Positions 33,800 through 43,406 of a stretch of DNA of 64,000 nt are shown one piece after another. This DNA comes from Tahibacter aquaticus (GTDB lineage: Bacteria > Pseudomonadota > Gammaproteobacteria > Xanthomonadales > Rhodanobacteraceae): contig NZ_SNZH01000005.1 in assembly GCF_004363655.1 (NCBI RefSeq), forward strand, positions 248,750 through 312,749, read 5' to 3'. Each line of letters starts with the position of its first letter. The first letter of the stretch is position 1. Both the position numbers and the translations under genes were made by a program. The notes under the pieces were generated by a model. The model was given only the letters and a program-made list of their open reading frames with translations, had not been told where the DNA came from and made no database searches.

Positions 33800-35641
33800 T
33801 CAGAACGCCCAGCAGGCGCAGCCCAGCGCGCCCCAGAAGCCGCCGGCATCGGCCAGGCCGCTGGCCGGCGCAGCGGCATGGCGATGCACCTGGCAGGCCG
33901 TGGCGGCGGGCATGCGCCGGTGCGCCTGCTGCGCCGCTTCGCTCTTCCAGTAGCGGCTGCCGAAATTCACCGGCGACCAGTCTGGCATCGCCGGCGGAAT
34001 GCCCGGATCCAGCGGCGCGAATTCGCCGGCCGCATAGACCACCTTGCCGTCGACCACGGTCAGCAGCGAGACGATCTGGCGTATGTCTTCCTCGGCTACG
34101 GCGAAGTAGTCGGCCGACAGCAGGGCGAAGTCGGCCAGCTGGCCGGTCCTGATCTGGCCCTTCAGTCCTTCCTCGTTGGAAAACCAGGTATTTGCGCGGG
34201 TATACAAATCCAGCGCCTCGTGGCGGTCCAGCGTATTGCTGGACGGATACAGGCTCAGCCCACCCAGGGTCTTGCCCGTGGTCAGCCAGTAAAGCGCGTT
34301 CCAGGGATCGTAGCTGGCGACGCGGGTGGCGTCGGTGCCGGCGCCGACCGGTACGCCGAGTTCGCGCATGCGCTTGAACGGCGGCGTGTGCGCCGCGGCC
34401 TGGGCGCCGTAGCGTTCGACGAAGTATTCGCCCTGGTAGGCCATGCGGTGCTGCACCGCGATGCCGCCGCCCAGGCGTGCAATGCGTTCGATATTGCGCT
34501 CGCTCACGGTCTCGGCATGGTCGAAGAACCAGTGGATGCCTTGCAGCGAAATATCCTTGTCCACCTTTTCAAATACATCCAGCGCGCGGCCGATGCTTTC
34601 GTCGTAGGTCGCATGCAGGCGCCAGGGCCAGCGCCGCTCGGCCAGCACCCGCACCACGCCTTCCAGCTCGCCCTCCATCGACGCCGGCAATTCCGGCCGC
34701 GGCTGGCGGAAATCCTCGAAGTCGGCGGCGGAAAACACCAGCATTTCGCCCGCGCCGTTGAGCTTGTAGAAATCGTCGCCCTGCTGATAGCGGTTGTTGC
34801 TGGTCCAGCGGGTGAAGTCGGCCAGTTCTTCCCTGGGTTTCTGCGTGAACAGGTTGTACGCAATGCGCAAGGTCAGCTGGCCGGCCTGGTGCAGGTCGGC
34901 AATCACCTGATAGTCGTCGGGGTAATTCTGGAAGCCGCCGCCCGCATCGATCACGCTGGTCACGCCCAGGCGGTTCATCTCGCGCAGGAAATGCCGTGTC
35001 GAATTGAGCTGGTAGTCGTAAGGCAGCTTGGGCCCCTTGGCCAGGGCCGAATACAGCAGCAGGGCATTCGGCTTGGCCAGCAGCAGGCCGCTGGGTTCGC
35101 CGTTGCCGTCCTTGACGATTTCGCCGCCGGGCGGATCTGGCGTATCGCGCGTATAGCCGGCGGCGCGCAGCGCTGCCGCATTGAGCAGGGCTCGGTCGTA
35201 CAAGTGCAGGATGAACACCGGCGTATCCGGTGCAGCCGCATTGAGTTCGGCCAGCGTCGGCAGGCGTTTCTCGGCGAATTGCTGTTCGCTGAAGCCGCCG
35301 ACGACACGCACCCACTGCGGTGCCGGGGTGCGCGCCACCTGTTCGCGCAGCAGGCGCATGGCATCGGCCAGCGAAGGCAGTCCGTCCCAGCGCAGTTCCA
35401 GGTTGTAGTTCAGACCGCCGCGGATGACGTGCAGGTGCGAGTCGATCAGGCCGGGAATCAGGCGCCGGCCGCGCGCATCGACTACCTGCGTCTGAGGGCC
35501 GGCCAGGGCCAGCACCTCGGCATCGTCGCCGACATGGACGAAACGCCCACCAACAACCGCCAGTGCCCGGGCCTGCGGCCGGCTGCTGTCGCCGCTTGCA
35601 ATACTGGCATTGTGCACAATCAGATCGGCGTGATCGGGCAT
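33800..35641 (-). CDS. YtcJ-like amidohydrolase
   Basis: 613 residues, of the amidohydrolase_3 group (YtcJ/AepA-like). IPGLIDSHLHVIRGG gives the HxH metal site, WRLHATYD and WFFDHAETV supply further His, and VGAGTDATRV the Asp. There is no signal peptide, yet the C-terminal about 30 residues (ending GALGCACWAF) are a hydrophobic Cys-containing tail typical of this subgroup. Substrate unknown. It starts 2 bases after the XapX stop. Confidence 0.87.
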   Translation of the reverse strand: MPDHADLIVHNASIASGDSSRPQARALAVVGGRFVHVGDDAEVLALAGPQTQVVDARGRRLIPGLIDSHLHVIRGGLNYNLELRWDGLPSLADAMRLLREQVARTPAPQWVRVVGGFSEQQFAEKRLPTLAELNAAAPDTPVFILHLYDRALLNAAALRAAGYTRDTPDPPGGEIVKDGNGEPSGLLLAKPNALLLYSALAKGPKLPYDYQLNSTRHFLREMNRLGVTSVIDAGGGFQNYPDDYQVIADLHQAGQLTLRIAYNLFTQKPREELADFTRWTSNNRYQQGDDFYKLNGAGEMLVFSAADFEDFRQPRPELPASMEGELEGVVRVLAERRWPWRLHATYDESIGRALDVFEKVDKDISLQGIHWFFDHAETVSERNIERIARLGGGIAVQHRMAYQGEYFVERYGAQAAAHTPPFKRMRELGVPVGAGTDATRVASYDPWNALYWLTTGKTLGGLSLYPSSNTLDRHEALDLYTRANTWFSNEEGLKGQIRTGQLADFALLSADYFAVAEEDIRQIVSLLTVVDGKVVYAAGEFAPLDPGIPPAMPDWSPVNFGSRYWKSEAAQQAHRRMPAATACQVHRHAAAPASGLADAGGFWGALGCACWAF

Positions 35642-35643
35642 GT

Positions 35644-35925
35644 TCAGGCTCCGGTTCTATCGCTGTGTGCCGCATCGGCAGTCCGCGCCGGCCGCTGCGG
35701 CAGCTGGCCGAACATATGTTCGCGGCAATCCTGCTTCACTTCCGACACGGTCGGCGTATCGCCGGCCAGCAGGCGCTTGGCCAGCGGCACCAGCTGTTCG
35801 CCGATCAGTATGCCGGCCAGGCCGACCAGGGCGATCACCGGCGGCGCCGGCGAACGCACGCTGAGCAGGCCGTAGATCACGCCGACCAGCACGCCGGCAC
35901 CCAGCGAAACCACATAGACATTCAT
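35644..35925 (-). CDS. XapX-domain (DUF1427) small membrane protein
   Basis: 93 residues with two membrane helices; VVSLGAGVLVGVIYGLLSVRSPAPPVIALVGL is recognisable as the XapX domain in two pieces (GAGVLVGVIYGLLSVRSPAP then PPVIALVGLAGILIGEQ). The hydrophilic tail carries a Cys and His (QDCREHMFG). XapX proteins recur beside YtcJ-like amidohydrolases and isochorismatase-family hydrolases, as here. No function is established. Confidence 0.85.
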   Translation of the reverse strand: MNVYVVSLGAGVLVGVIYGLLSVRSPAPPVIALVGLAGILIGEQLVPLAKRLLAGDTPTVSEVKQDCREHMFGQLPQRPARTADAAHSDRTGA

Positions 35926-35997
35926 TGCGATACCTGCGGCAGACGAAGCGATGGCCGGCGGCGCAATGCCGCCGGCAGTGACGGCGCAGCCGGGTGA

Positions 35998-36990
35998 TCA
36001 GCTCTTGATGAAGGCGAGGATGTCGGCATTGACCTCGTCGGCATTCACATTCGGCAAGGCGTGCGAGCCGCCCTTGTAGACCTTGAGCGTGCCTTTCTTC
36101 AGCAGCTTGACCGACTTCTGCGCGGCATTGGCAATGGGCACGATCTGGTCGTCGTCGCCGTGCAGCACCAGGGTCGGTATGTCGATCTTCTTCAGGTCTT
36201 CGCTGTAGTCGACTTCGGAAAACTGCTTGATGCAGTCGTACTGGCCCTTGAGGCCGCCCGCCATGCCCTGCAGCCAGAACGAGTCGATCAGCCCTTGCTG
36301 CTTCTTCGCATCCGGCCGGTTGAAACCGAAGAACGGGCCCGACGCCAGGTCGCGGTAGAAGCCGGACCGGTCCGCCAGCACGCCGGCACGGATCTGGTCG
36401 AACGCTTCCTTGGGCACGCCGTCGGGATTGCTCGCACTCTTCACCATTACCGGCGGCACGGCACTGACCAGCACGGCTTTGGACACGCGCGCGGTGCCGT
36501 GACGGCCGAGGTAATGCGCCACTTCGCCGCCACCGGTGGAATGGCCGACCAGCACGGCGTCCTTCAGGTCGAGCTTTTCGATCAGCGCGGCCAGGTCGTC
36601 CGCATAGGTGTCCATGTCGTTGCCGTCCCAGGGCTGGCCGGAACGGCCATGGCCGCGGCGGTCATGCGCGATGGCGCGGAAACCGTTGCTGGCGAAGAAG
36701 TAGCGCTGTGCTTCCCAGGCATCGCCGGTCAGCGGCCAGCCGTGGGAAAACACTATCGGGCGGCCCTTGCCCCAGTCGCTGTAGTAGATGGCCGTGCCGT
36801 CTTTGCTGCTGATCGTTGTCATGGACGTTTCCTTGCCGCGTTTCGGATGGGAGGGAGATGCAGGAGTGGCCGCGCCGGCCAGCAAGGGCCAGGCGATGCC
36901 GGCGCCGACGGCAGCGGCCGTCGCTGCCAGCAGTGCGCGCCGCTGCGCATCGATAGTGTCGCGTGCGTCGTCGTCGAGCGGTGTAGACAT
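35998..36990 (-). CDS. Alpha/beta hydrolase, non-heme chloroperoxidase-like, with Tat leader
   Basis: 330 residues from ATG 36990 (GAGG upstream). The leader contains [19 protein letters not shown], a twin-arginine-type signal. The body is a classic alpha/beta hydrolase: [12 protein letters not shown], nucleophile Ser in [13 protein letters not shown], Asp in [10 protein letters not shown], His in [10 protein letters not shown], like the cofactor-free haloperoxidase/esterase group. A second start at ATG 36822 (AAGGA upstream) would give the usual 274-residue cytoplasmic form beginning MTTISSKDG. It lies 38 bases after the isochorismatase-family gene. Confidence 0.88.
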   Translation of the reverse strand: MSTPLDDDARDTIDAQRRALLAATAAAVGAGIAWPLLAGAATPASPSHPKRGKETSMTTISSKDGTAIYYSDWGKGRPIVFSHGWPLTGDAWEAQRYFFASNGFRAIAHDRRGHGRSGQPWDGNDMDTYADDLAALIEKLDLKDAVLVGHSTGGGEVAHYLGRHGTARVSKAVLVSAVPPVMVKSASNPDGVPKEAFDQIRAGVLADRSGFYRDLASGPFFGFNRPDAKKQQGLIDSFWLQGMAGGLKGQYDCIKQFSEVDYSEDLKKIDIPTLVLHGDDDQIVPIANAAQKSVKLLKKGTLKVYKGGSHALPNVNADEVNADILAFIKS

Positions 36991-37028
36991 GGCGATACCT
37001 CGCACTGTGGAAATCGCGGCGTTGTGCC

Positions 37029-37685
37029 TCAATGGCCTTCGCTGGCGCCGAACATGCTCTTGGCATAGATCACGCCCAGGCCGTAGGAGCCGCCGAACAC
37101 CTTGGCGATGCCGGTCGTGCTGTCGTAGCTTTCGCTGCGCGCCCAGTCGCGCTGCAGTTCGAGCAGGTATTGCAGCGCGGTCATCGGCTGGGCACCGGCC
37201 TGCACCATGCGCTCGATGGCGCGCCCATGCGCCTCGGCCGACACATCGCCGCAGGCATCGGCAATCACATACACCTCGAAACCCTGGTCCAGCGCCGACA
37301 GCGCCGGACCGACGATGCAGACCGAGGTCCACAGCCCGGCCAGCACGATGCGCGGCTTGCCGATCTCGTTGATACGGCGGATCACCGCCGCGTCTTCCCA
37401 GGTATTCATCGAGGTGCGGTCCAGCAGCGCCTGGCCCGGGAACGGCGCGGTGACTTCGCCGAACATGGGGCCGGAAAAACTCTTCTCGGCCACGGTCGTG
37501 AGAATGGTCGACACCTTGAAACTGGCCGCTGCGGCAGCGACGAGGCCGGCGTTGTTGCGCAACACGATGGCGTCGATCGAATGCGTGGCGAAAGCCATCT
37601 GTGACTGGAAGTCGATCAGGATCAGGGTGTGATCGGCCGGATTGAGCAGCAGCTTGCCGGGAGCAGCCGTAGCAACGGGGGACAT
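37029..37685 (-). CDS. Isochorismatase-family cysteine hydrolase
   Basis: 218 residues. The catalytic triad of the family is visible: Asp in [10 protein letters not shown], Lys in TVAEKSFSG and Cys in [13 protein letters not shown]. It is closest in appearance to the YcaC-like subgroup, whose substrate is unknown. AGGAG precedes the ATG by 9 bases. It is the first gene of the operon that runs through the alginate-export-type porin; the 340 bases upstream should contain the promoter and also hold a REP-like pair. Confidence 0.9.
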   Translation of the reverse strand: MSPVATAAPGKLLLNPADHTLILIDFQSQMAFATHSIDAIVLRNNAGLVAAAAASFKVSTILTTVAEKSFSGPMFGEVTAPFPGQALLDRTSMNTWEDAAVIRRINEIGKPRIVLAGLWTSVCIVGPALSALDQGFEVYVIADACGDVSAEAHGRAIERMVQAGAQPMTALQYLLELQRDWARSESYDSTTGIAKVFGGSYGLGVIYAKSMFGASEGH

Positions 37686-37850
37686 GCGCGATTCTCCTGC
37701 AGGGTCGGGACAGATGCGCCGGCACGCGGAGACGGATCGCCACGCCCAGCCGAGGCTGCCTACTTTGGCTGTCGCGACCGCCCTGGCCCATCCCGCTACG
37801 GGCAGAGTTTTCCTACCCGAAAGGGTGATTTACGCCGGCAGCGCGGCGGC

Positions 37851-37932
37851 GCCATTCGCCGTGCCCATCGCGCCTGGCACGCGGCGCGAATGCTTTCCGC
37901 AGGCTGCGACGAGCACCGCGAATGGCACCGTC
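37851..37932. repeat. Inverted pair of degenerate REP-like repeats
   Basis: The unit at 37898-37932 resembles 10741-10775 (CGCAGGCTGCGACGAGC, then GCGAATGGCACC). The unit at 37851-37880 is in opposite orientation (GCCATTCGCCGTGCCCATCG). The paired layout matches the copy at 10691-10777. Confidence 0.5.
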
Positions 37933-38029
37933 GAGGTGCCGGCCTTGGCGCATAGCCGCACTACCTGCGGCGCAGCGCAGCATGCCCGTCGCGCGCGGCA
38001 CGCTGCCCGCTTATGGACAAGTAGCATTG

Positions 38030-38662
38030 TCAGCGATCGAGAAAACCGCGCTTCACCGCCAGCGTCACCGCATGGGCGCGGTCGGACGCACCCAGCTTGA
38101 CCATGGCGCTCTGCAGCCGCGCCTTGACGGTGTCGTCGGCGACCGTGAGCTTCTCGGCGATTTCCTTGTTGGAATGGCCAGTCGCGACCAGCTGCAGCAC
38201 GGCCAGCTCGCGCCCGGTGAGCATGTCGGCACCGGCATGCAGTGCCACGTCGCTGGCCACTTCGGCGCTGAGCATGCCGCGCCCCTGCGCCGCGGCGCGG
38301 ATGGCATTGAGAATTTCCTCGCGCGTCGAGCTTTTCAGCAGATAGGCAATGGCACCCGAAGCCAGCGCCTTCTTCGCCCGCGCATCGCCGGGATAGGTGG
38401 TCAGCACGACGATGCGCGCGGCCGCATCCAGCGCGCGGATCTGCGCAATCGCCTGCAGCCCGTCCAGCAGCGGCATCTGGATATCCAGCACGCTCACGTC
38501 GGGCTGGCATTGCTGGAAGCGCGCTACCGCTTCGACGCCGTCGCCCGCCTCGCCCACCACGTCCATATCGCCGGCGCTTTCGATGGCGGCGCGCAGGCCA
38601 TCGCGCATCACCGGATGGTCGTCCGCCAGCAATACCCGAATCCGCACCACGTCCTTTTTCAT
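38030..38662 (-). CDS. NarL/FixJ-family response regulator
   Basis: 210 residues from ATG 38662, with TGGAGG 8 bases upstream. Receiver domain: LLADDHPVMRDGL, phospho-Asp in SVLDIQMPLLDG, Thr in VVLTTYPGD, Lys in YLLKSST. LuxR-type helix-turn-helix: LTGRELAVLQLVATGHSNKE, then TVKARLQSAMVKLG. It is divergent from the propeller-sensor kinase, 236 bases between start codons, and is the obvious partner of that HisKA_3 kinase. Confidence 0.93.
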   Translation of the reverse strand: MKKDVVRIRVLLADDHPVMRDGLRAAIESAGDMDVVGEAGDGVEAVARFQQCQPDVSVLDIQMPLLDGLQAIAQIRALDAAARIVVLTTYPGDARAKKALASGAIAYLLKSSTREEILNAIRAAAQGRGMLSAEVASDVALHAGADMLTGRELAVLQLVATGHSNKEIAEKLTVADDTVKARLQSAMVKLGASDRAHAVTLAVKRGFLDR

Positions 38663-38898
38663 CGACGACCTCCAGCCCGCGCAACGGCGGCGAGCCTGCC
38701 GTCTGAGAATGGACTGCACCGGCGCGGCGCCATCATGGTCGGGCGTTCGCGCCGGTTCAATGCCCAAACGGGTGAACCTGCGCCGTGCCTGCGTTGCACC
38801 TGCACCAAGCGGTCTGTACATTACTGCCGCTTCCACCGGCCGGCCGGACAGATGCGTCGCCACGATGCATTTCCGCCGCCGGCATATCCGGAGCCATC

Positions 38899-41800
38899 GT
38901 GAGCATGCCCGGCCCGCTGCGCCTTCTGCTGCACTGCCTGTTGCCGGCGCTGCTCGCAGGCCTCTGCACCACCGTCGCCGCAGCCGCACCCGAACGCCAG
39001 TTCCGCCACACCGCCTGGTCGGTGGAACGCGGAGCGCCGGCCGACATCTGGGCACTGGCGCAGGACCGCGACGGGTTTCTCTGGCTGGGCACCGGCAACG
39101 GCCTGTATCGCTTCGACGGCGTCGGCTTCGTGCGCCGCCTGCCGGCTGCCGGCGATACGCTGACCACGCGCAATATCACCGCCCTGCACAGCAGTGGCGA
39201 CGGCAGCCTGTGGATGGGTTTCTTCTACGGCGGTACTGCCGTGCTGCGCGGCGACACGCTGCAGCGCTATGGCAGCGCCGAAGGCTTTCCCGACGGCATG
39301 GTGCTGGCCCTGGCGCAGACCCGCGACGGACGCCTCTGGGCCGCCAGCCGCGGCGGCCTGGTGCGCTTCGACGGCCAACGCTGGCAGACCGTCGGCCGCG
39401 AGATGAACTATCCCGGCAAGCGCGCCGATGCCCTGCTGCTGGACCGCGACGGACGCCTGTGGGTGGCGACCGACGAAGCACTGGTCTTTCTCGACGCCGC
39501 TGGCACGCAGTTCGAACACAGCGGCATCGCCGTCGGCAAGGATGCCGCGCTGGCACAGGCACCCGACGGCAGGATCTGGCTGTCCGACGGCCTGTACGGC
39601 ACCCGGCCGCTGCCGGCCAGCGCCGCGGAGCCACCGCCGCCGCCACCGCCACGCACCCGCTTCGGCCAGGCCAAGCGCCTGCTGTTCGACCGGCAGGGCC
39701 GGCTGTGGGGATCGGACGCGAATCGCGGCGGCATCTACCGCGTCGCCGATCCGGCCCGCATCGCCGACGGCCAGTCGCTGCGCAGCGACGACGTCGACAG
39801 CTTCTTCGGCACCAAGGACGGCCTGACCTCGGACATCGCCGTGCCGCTGCTGCAGGACGCCGAAGGCAGCGTCTGGGCCGGCACCAACCTGGGCCTGAAT
39901 AGTTTCCATGTAAACAATGTCACATCGCCTGCCGAATTCCAGGCCATGGCCGACCTGAGCTTCAGCCTGGCCGGCGGCAATGGCGAGGTGTGGATAGCCA
40001 ACAACGGCAGGCTGGCGCAGGTAACGCGCGACGGCGTACAGGAAGTGCTGCGCGGACTGCCGCCCATCGTCGGTGCGCTGTACGACGGCGCCGGCCAGCT
40101 CTGGCTGGAAGAACCCGACGGCCTGCTGCGCTACCACGACGGCCGCCTGGACAAGGTCGCCCTGCCGCCGGCCACCACCACCGACGATATTCGCGCGCTG
40201 GCCGGCGACGGCCACGGCGGCCTGTGGGCGGCGTTTTCGCGCCATGGCATCCATCGCTGGAGCGAAGGCCGCTGGACAGCACTGCAAGCTGTCGCCGAAC
40301 TGCAGGGACGTACCCCGACCGCGCTCGCCAGCGATGCGGCCGGCGGCCTCTGGCTGGGACACGCGCGCGATGCGCTGGCCCGCATCGACAGCGGCGGCCA
40401 GCGCCTCTACGGCAAGGCCGACGGCCTCGCTGTCGGCCTGGTCAGCGTGATCGACGCCAGCTCGGCACAGGTACTGGTCGGCGGCGAAGCCGGCCTGGCC
40501 CGCCTGCACGGCCAGCGCTTCCAGAGCCTGCACCTCGACGATGCAGATCTGCTCAGCGGCATTTCCGGCATCGTGCGCCGCGACAACGGCGATCTCTGGC
40601 TCAACACCATCAACGGCGTGGTCCGCGTCGACGCCGCCGAAGCCGAGCGCGCCTTCGCCGATCCGGCCTATCGCGCCCACTACCGCCTGTTCGATTTCCG
40701 CGACGGCCTGCGCGGCGTCGCGCGCCAGGCCAGCATCACCGGCACTGCCGCGGTCGACGCCGCCGGCCGGCTCTGGTTCGTCACCAACCAGGGCGCGGCA
40801 TGGATCGCACCGGACGCCATCGCGAGCAACCAGCTGCCGCCACAGGTGCTGATCGAAAGCGTCGTCGCCGGCGGCGTGCGCCATGCCGCCCGCACCGCAC
40901 TGCAACTGCCGGCCGGCAGCACCAATCTGCGTATCGCCTATACCGCGACCAGCCTGGCCGCACCCGAGCGCGTGCAGTTTCGCTACCGCCTCGACGGCGT
41001 GGACGAACAATGGCAGGACGCCGGCAACCGGCGCGAGGGCTTCTATACCAACCTCGATCCGGGCCACTACCGCTTCCGCGTGATCGCCGCGAACGAAGAC
41101 GGCCTCTGGAACGAGCAGGGCGCCAGCCTCGACTTTCAGATCGCGCCACGTTTCTACCAGCGCGGCTGGTTCTATGCCTTGTGCGCCCTGTTCGCCCTGG
41201 CTGCGGCACTGCGCTTCTACTTCTGGCGCCTGCACCTGGCCGCGGAAAAGATCCGCCAGCGCTTCGCCGACCGGCTCGGCGAACGCGAACGCATTGCGCG
41301 CGACCTGCACGACACCTTGTTGCAGGGTATACAAGGTCTGCTGCTGCGCCTGCAGTCCCTTGCCGCCGGGCTGGCGCCCGACGACCCGCGCCGGCGCCAG
41401 CTCGACCAGGCAGTCGACCAGGCGCGCGTGATGCTGGTCGAAGGCCGCGACAAGATCGTCGCCCTGCGCGCCGGCGATACCGACAACGAAAGCTTTGCCG
41501 CCGCCGTGCGCTCGCTGGGCGCCAGTATCGCCGCGGCGCAGGCCGATCCCGCCCATTTCGACGTCAGCGTCAGCGGCAACGAACAGCCGATCTGCCCACC
41601 GGTCTGCGAAGAACTGCTCGCCCTGGTGCGCGAAGGCCTGCGCAATGCCTTCGTGCATGCACAGGCCGAACGCATCGCCGTTCTGGTCGCTTACGAGGCG
41701 CACACCTTGCGCGTACGCATCCAGGACGACGGCCGTGGCATTGCCGAGGAAATCCTGCGCCAGCGCCGCCGGGACGGGCACTGGGGCCTGGTCGGCATGC

Positions 41801-41928
41801 ACGAACGCGCCGAACGCCTGGGCGGCACGCTCAGCATCCGCAACCGCCAGGAAGGCGGCAGCGAAATCGTGCTGACAGTGCCGCGGCAGATCGTGTTCGG
41901 CGAAGGGGGGCGCAAACCGCTGCCCTGA
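38899..41928 (+). CDS. Two-component sensor kinase with periplasmic beta-propeller
   Basis: About 1009 residues from GTG 38899 (GGAG 5 bases upstream; ATG 38905 is an alternative). Signal peptide (LRLLLHCLLPALLAGLCTTVAAA), then Reg_prop propeller repeats to about residue 640 (DGFLWLGTGNGLYRFDG is typical), a Y_Y_Y domain (FRYRLDGVDEQWQDAG), one membrane helix (GWFYALCALFALAAALRFYFW) and a NarX-type kinase: HisKA_3 phosphoacceptor H804 in IARDLHDTLLQG, and HATPase_c (GLRNAFVHA; DDGRGI; HWGLVGMHERA). There is no C-terminal receiver or DNA-binding domain, so it signals through the divergent NarL-type regulator. Many such sensors respond to carbohydrates. Confidence 0.93.
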   Translation: MSMPGPLRLLLHCLLPALLAGLCTTVAAAAPERQFRHTAWSVERGAPADIWALAQDRDGFLWLGTGNGLYRFDGVGFVRRLPAAGDTLTTRNITALHSSGDGSLWMGFFYGGTAVLRGDTLQRYGSAEGFPDGMVLALAQTRDGRLWAASRGGLVRFDGQRWQTVGREMNYPGKRADALLLDRDGRLWVATDEALVFLDAAGTQFEHSGIAVGKDAALAQAPDGRIWLSDGLYGTRPLPASAAEPPPPPPPRTRFGQAKRLLFDRQGRLWGSDANRGGIYRVADPARIADGQSLRSDDVDSFFGTKDGLTSDIAVPLLQDAEGSVWAGTNLGLNSFHVNNVTSPAEFQAMADLSFSLAGGNGEVWIANNGRLAQVTRDGVQEVLRGLPPIVGALYDGAGQLWLEEPDGLLRYHDGRLDKVALPPATTTDDIRALAGDGHGGLWAAFSRHGIHRWSEGRWTALQAVAELQGRTPTALASDAAGGLWLGHARDALARIDSGGQRLYGKADGLAVGLVSVIDASSAQVLVGGEAGLARLHGQRFQSLHLDDADLLSGISGIVRRDNGDLWLNTINGVVRVDAAEAERAFADPAYRAHYRLFDFRDGLRGVARQASITGTAAVDAAGRLWFVTNQGAAWIAPDAIASNQLPPQVLIESVVAGGVRHAARTALQLPAGSTNLRIAYTATSLAAPERVQFRYRLDGVDEQWQDAGNRREGFYTNLDPGHYRFRVIAANEDGLWNEQGASLDFQIAPRFYQRGWFYALCALFALAAALRFYFWRLHLAAEKIRQRFADRLGERERIARDLHDTLLQGIQGLLLRLQSLAAGLAPDDPRRRQLDQAVDQARVMLVEGRDKIVALRAGDTDNESFAAAVRSLGASIAAAQADPAHFDVSVSGNEQPICPPVCEELLALVREGLRNAFVHAQAERIAVLVAYEAHTLRVRIQDDGRGIAEEILRQRRRDGHWGLVGMHERAERLGGTLSIRNRQEGGSEIVLTVPRQIVFGEGGRKPLP

Positions 41929-42219
41929 GGAACTTCCGAAAAGGTTTCCGCGCAGTCGCCCGTGCCCGCGGCCACCGGTCTGCACCACCCCGCCCGCCGC
42001 CTGCCTGGCGGGCGTCGGGCCACCCTGTTGCCTGAAAGAGGCTGCAACGGCAAAGCCAGATTCCAACCGGTCCGGCGGTTGCCCAACCCCGCCCAGTACC
42101 TGTTGCGCAGACGCCGGCAGCGCAGCGGCTGCGGCGAATCGGCGCGGGCCGCGCGCACCGGCAACGCAGCGCTATGCTGGCATCTCTCGCGGGCAGCCGG
42201 TGTGCACCTCACAAAGCCT

Positions 42220-42603
42220 ATGCAAACGAACCTGTTCTGCGCAGCGCTAGTGCTGCTGATGGTGGGAACAATCCACTCCATCCTGGGCGAATGGCTGATC
42301 TTCCGCCACCTGCGCACGGGCGGCATGGTGCCTGCCGCTGCCGCACCGCCGCTGCGCGAGCGTCACGTGCGCATTCTGTGGGCCAGCTGGCACATCGTTA
42401 GCGTATTGGGCTGGGCTTTCGCCGCGGTGCTGCTGCGCATGGCCTTTCCATCCGAGCCGCAGATACTTCAGGTATTTGTACAGAACGCCATCGTCATTTC
42501 CCTGGCGCTCAGTGCCCTGCTGGTACTGGCTGGCACGCGGGGCAGGCACCCCGGCTGGATAGGATTGCTGGCGGCGGCGGTGCTGGTGGCAGTGGGGTGG
42601 TAG
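42220..42603 (+). CDS. Small integral membrane protein
   Basis: 127 residues from ATG 42220, with four predicted membrane segments: TNLFCAALVLLMVGTIHSIL, ILWASWHIVSVLGWAFAAVLL, ILQVFVQNAIVISLALSALLV and WIGLLAAAVLVAVGW. GEWLIFRHLR and HVRILWASWH resemble a family of uncharacterised proteobacterial membrane proteins. No strong ribosome site is seen. Function unknown. Confidence 0.65.
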   Translation: MQTNLFCAALVLLMVGTIHSILGEWLIFRHLRTGGMVPAAAAPPLRERHVRILWASWHIVSVLGWAFAAVLLRMAFPSEPQILQVFVQNAIVISLALSALLVLAGTRGRHPGWIGLLAAAVLVAVGW

Positions 42604-42723
42604 CGGGGCACGGTTGCCTGGCGCATTTTCGCGGCAGTGGCATAGACGCCAGCAAACGCCGGCGCCCCGTCGTGCGGTGACTCGCTGCGCAGCGGCTTGG
42701 CTATCGGGGAGCGGAGCCGACTG

Positions 42724-42760
42724 CTTCCTCTCCTCCAAGCAAGGTCTGGAAGAGAGGAAG
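42724..42760 (-). terminator. 14-bp hairpin between convergent genes
   Basis: CTTCCTCTCCTCCA (42724-42737) and TGGAAGAGAGGAAG (42747-42760) pair with one exception, which becomes a G-U wobble in a minus-strand transcript. It lies 60 bases beyond the DUF3011 stop codon. No T-run follows. Confidence 0.45.
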
Positions 42761-42821
42761 TACAAGCAAGCCGGAACTGGCGCTGCAGCGCTGCTGCCAC
42801 ACGACTCCATCCGGCCATTCG

Positions 42822-43406
42822 TCAATACACCGCAAACTCCGCCCGACACCCGTTGCTGACCCACACCCTGCCCCGCTCCTGGCCCCAGCTGCGGCCATAG
42901 TCGCAAGGGGCGGAACTCAGCTGGCGATACACTTCCAGATGTCCACGATTGGGCGCATTGCAATAGGTGAACCGGTTGTTGTTGGATTCGCAGCGGAAGG
43001 TGCTGCGCGGATTGCCGCCATAGCCGGGCCGGTAGTCGTCGTAGCGGTCGCGATCCTTGTTCTTGTTGCTGGCGATGATGGCCGCGCCGACCAGGCCCAG
43101 TACGATGGCGCCAGCCACTGCATTGCTTTTGTCGGACGAGCCGGACGAACGTTCGCCGACACGGAATTCGGCGCGGCAGCCGCGATCGACCCAGATGCGG
43201 TTGAGGTCGAAACCCCAGGTATCGTTCTGCCAGCAGCCTTGCGAGCTGAGCTGGCGCGACAGGCTGACGCCGTTGCGGCCGTCGATGGGGCAACTGCGGT
43301 ATCTGCCGTCGCTGGATTCGCAGCGCACGGTTTCCGCCTGGCTGGCGGCAGTGACAAGCAGCAGTGCGGCAGCCGCCGCGGTGCTCAGAAGATCGGCGCG
43401 CTTCAT
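42822..43406 (-). CDS. Secreted protein with two DUF3011 repeats
   Basis: 194 residues from ATG 43406 (AGAGGAG upstream), overlapping the EF-hand gene stop in ATGA. Signal peptide LLSTAAAAALLLVTAASQA. Two DUF3011 modules, VRCESSDGRYRSC to WVDRGCRAEF and FRCESNNNRFTYC to WVSNGCRAEF, each with four Cys that could form disulfides. Between them is a Gly/Ala-rich hydrophobic stretch (NAVAGAIVLGLVGAAIIAS) that could be a membrane segment, so the protein may be anchored. DUF3011 has no known function. Confidence 0.83.
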   Translation of the reverse strand: MKRADLLSTAAAAALLLVTAASQAETVRCESSDGRYRSCPIDGRNGVSLSRQLSSQGCWQNDTWGFDLNRIWVDRGCRAEFRVGERSSGSSDKSNAVAGAIVLGLVGAAIIASNKNKDRDRYDDYRPGYGGNPRSTFRCESNNNRFTYCNAPNRGHLEVYRQLSSAPCDYGRSWGQERGRVWVSNGCRAEFAVY

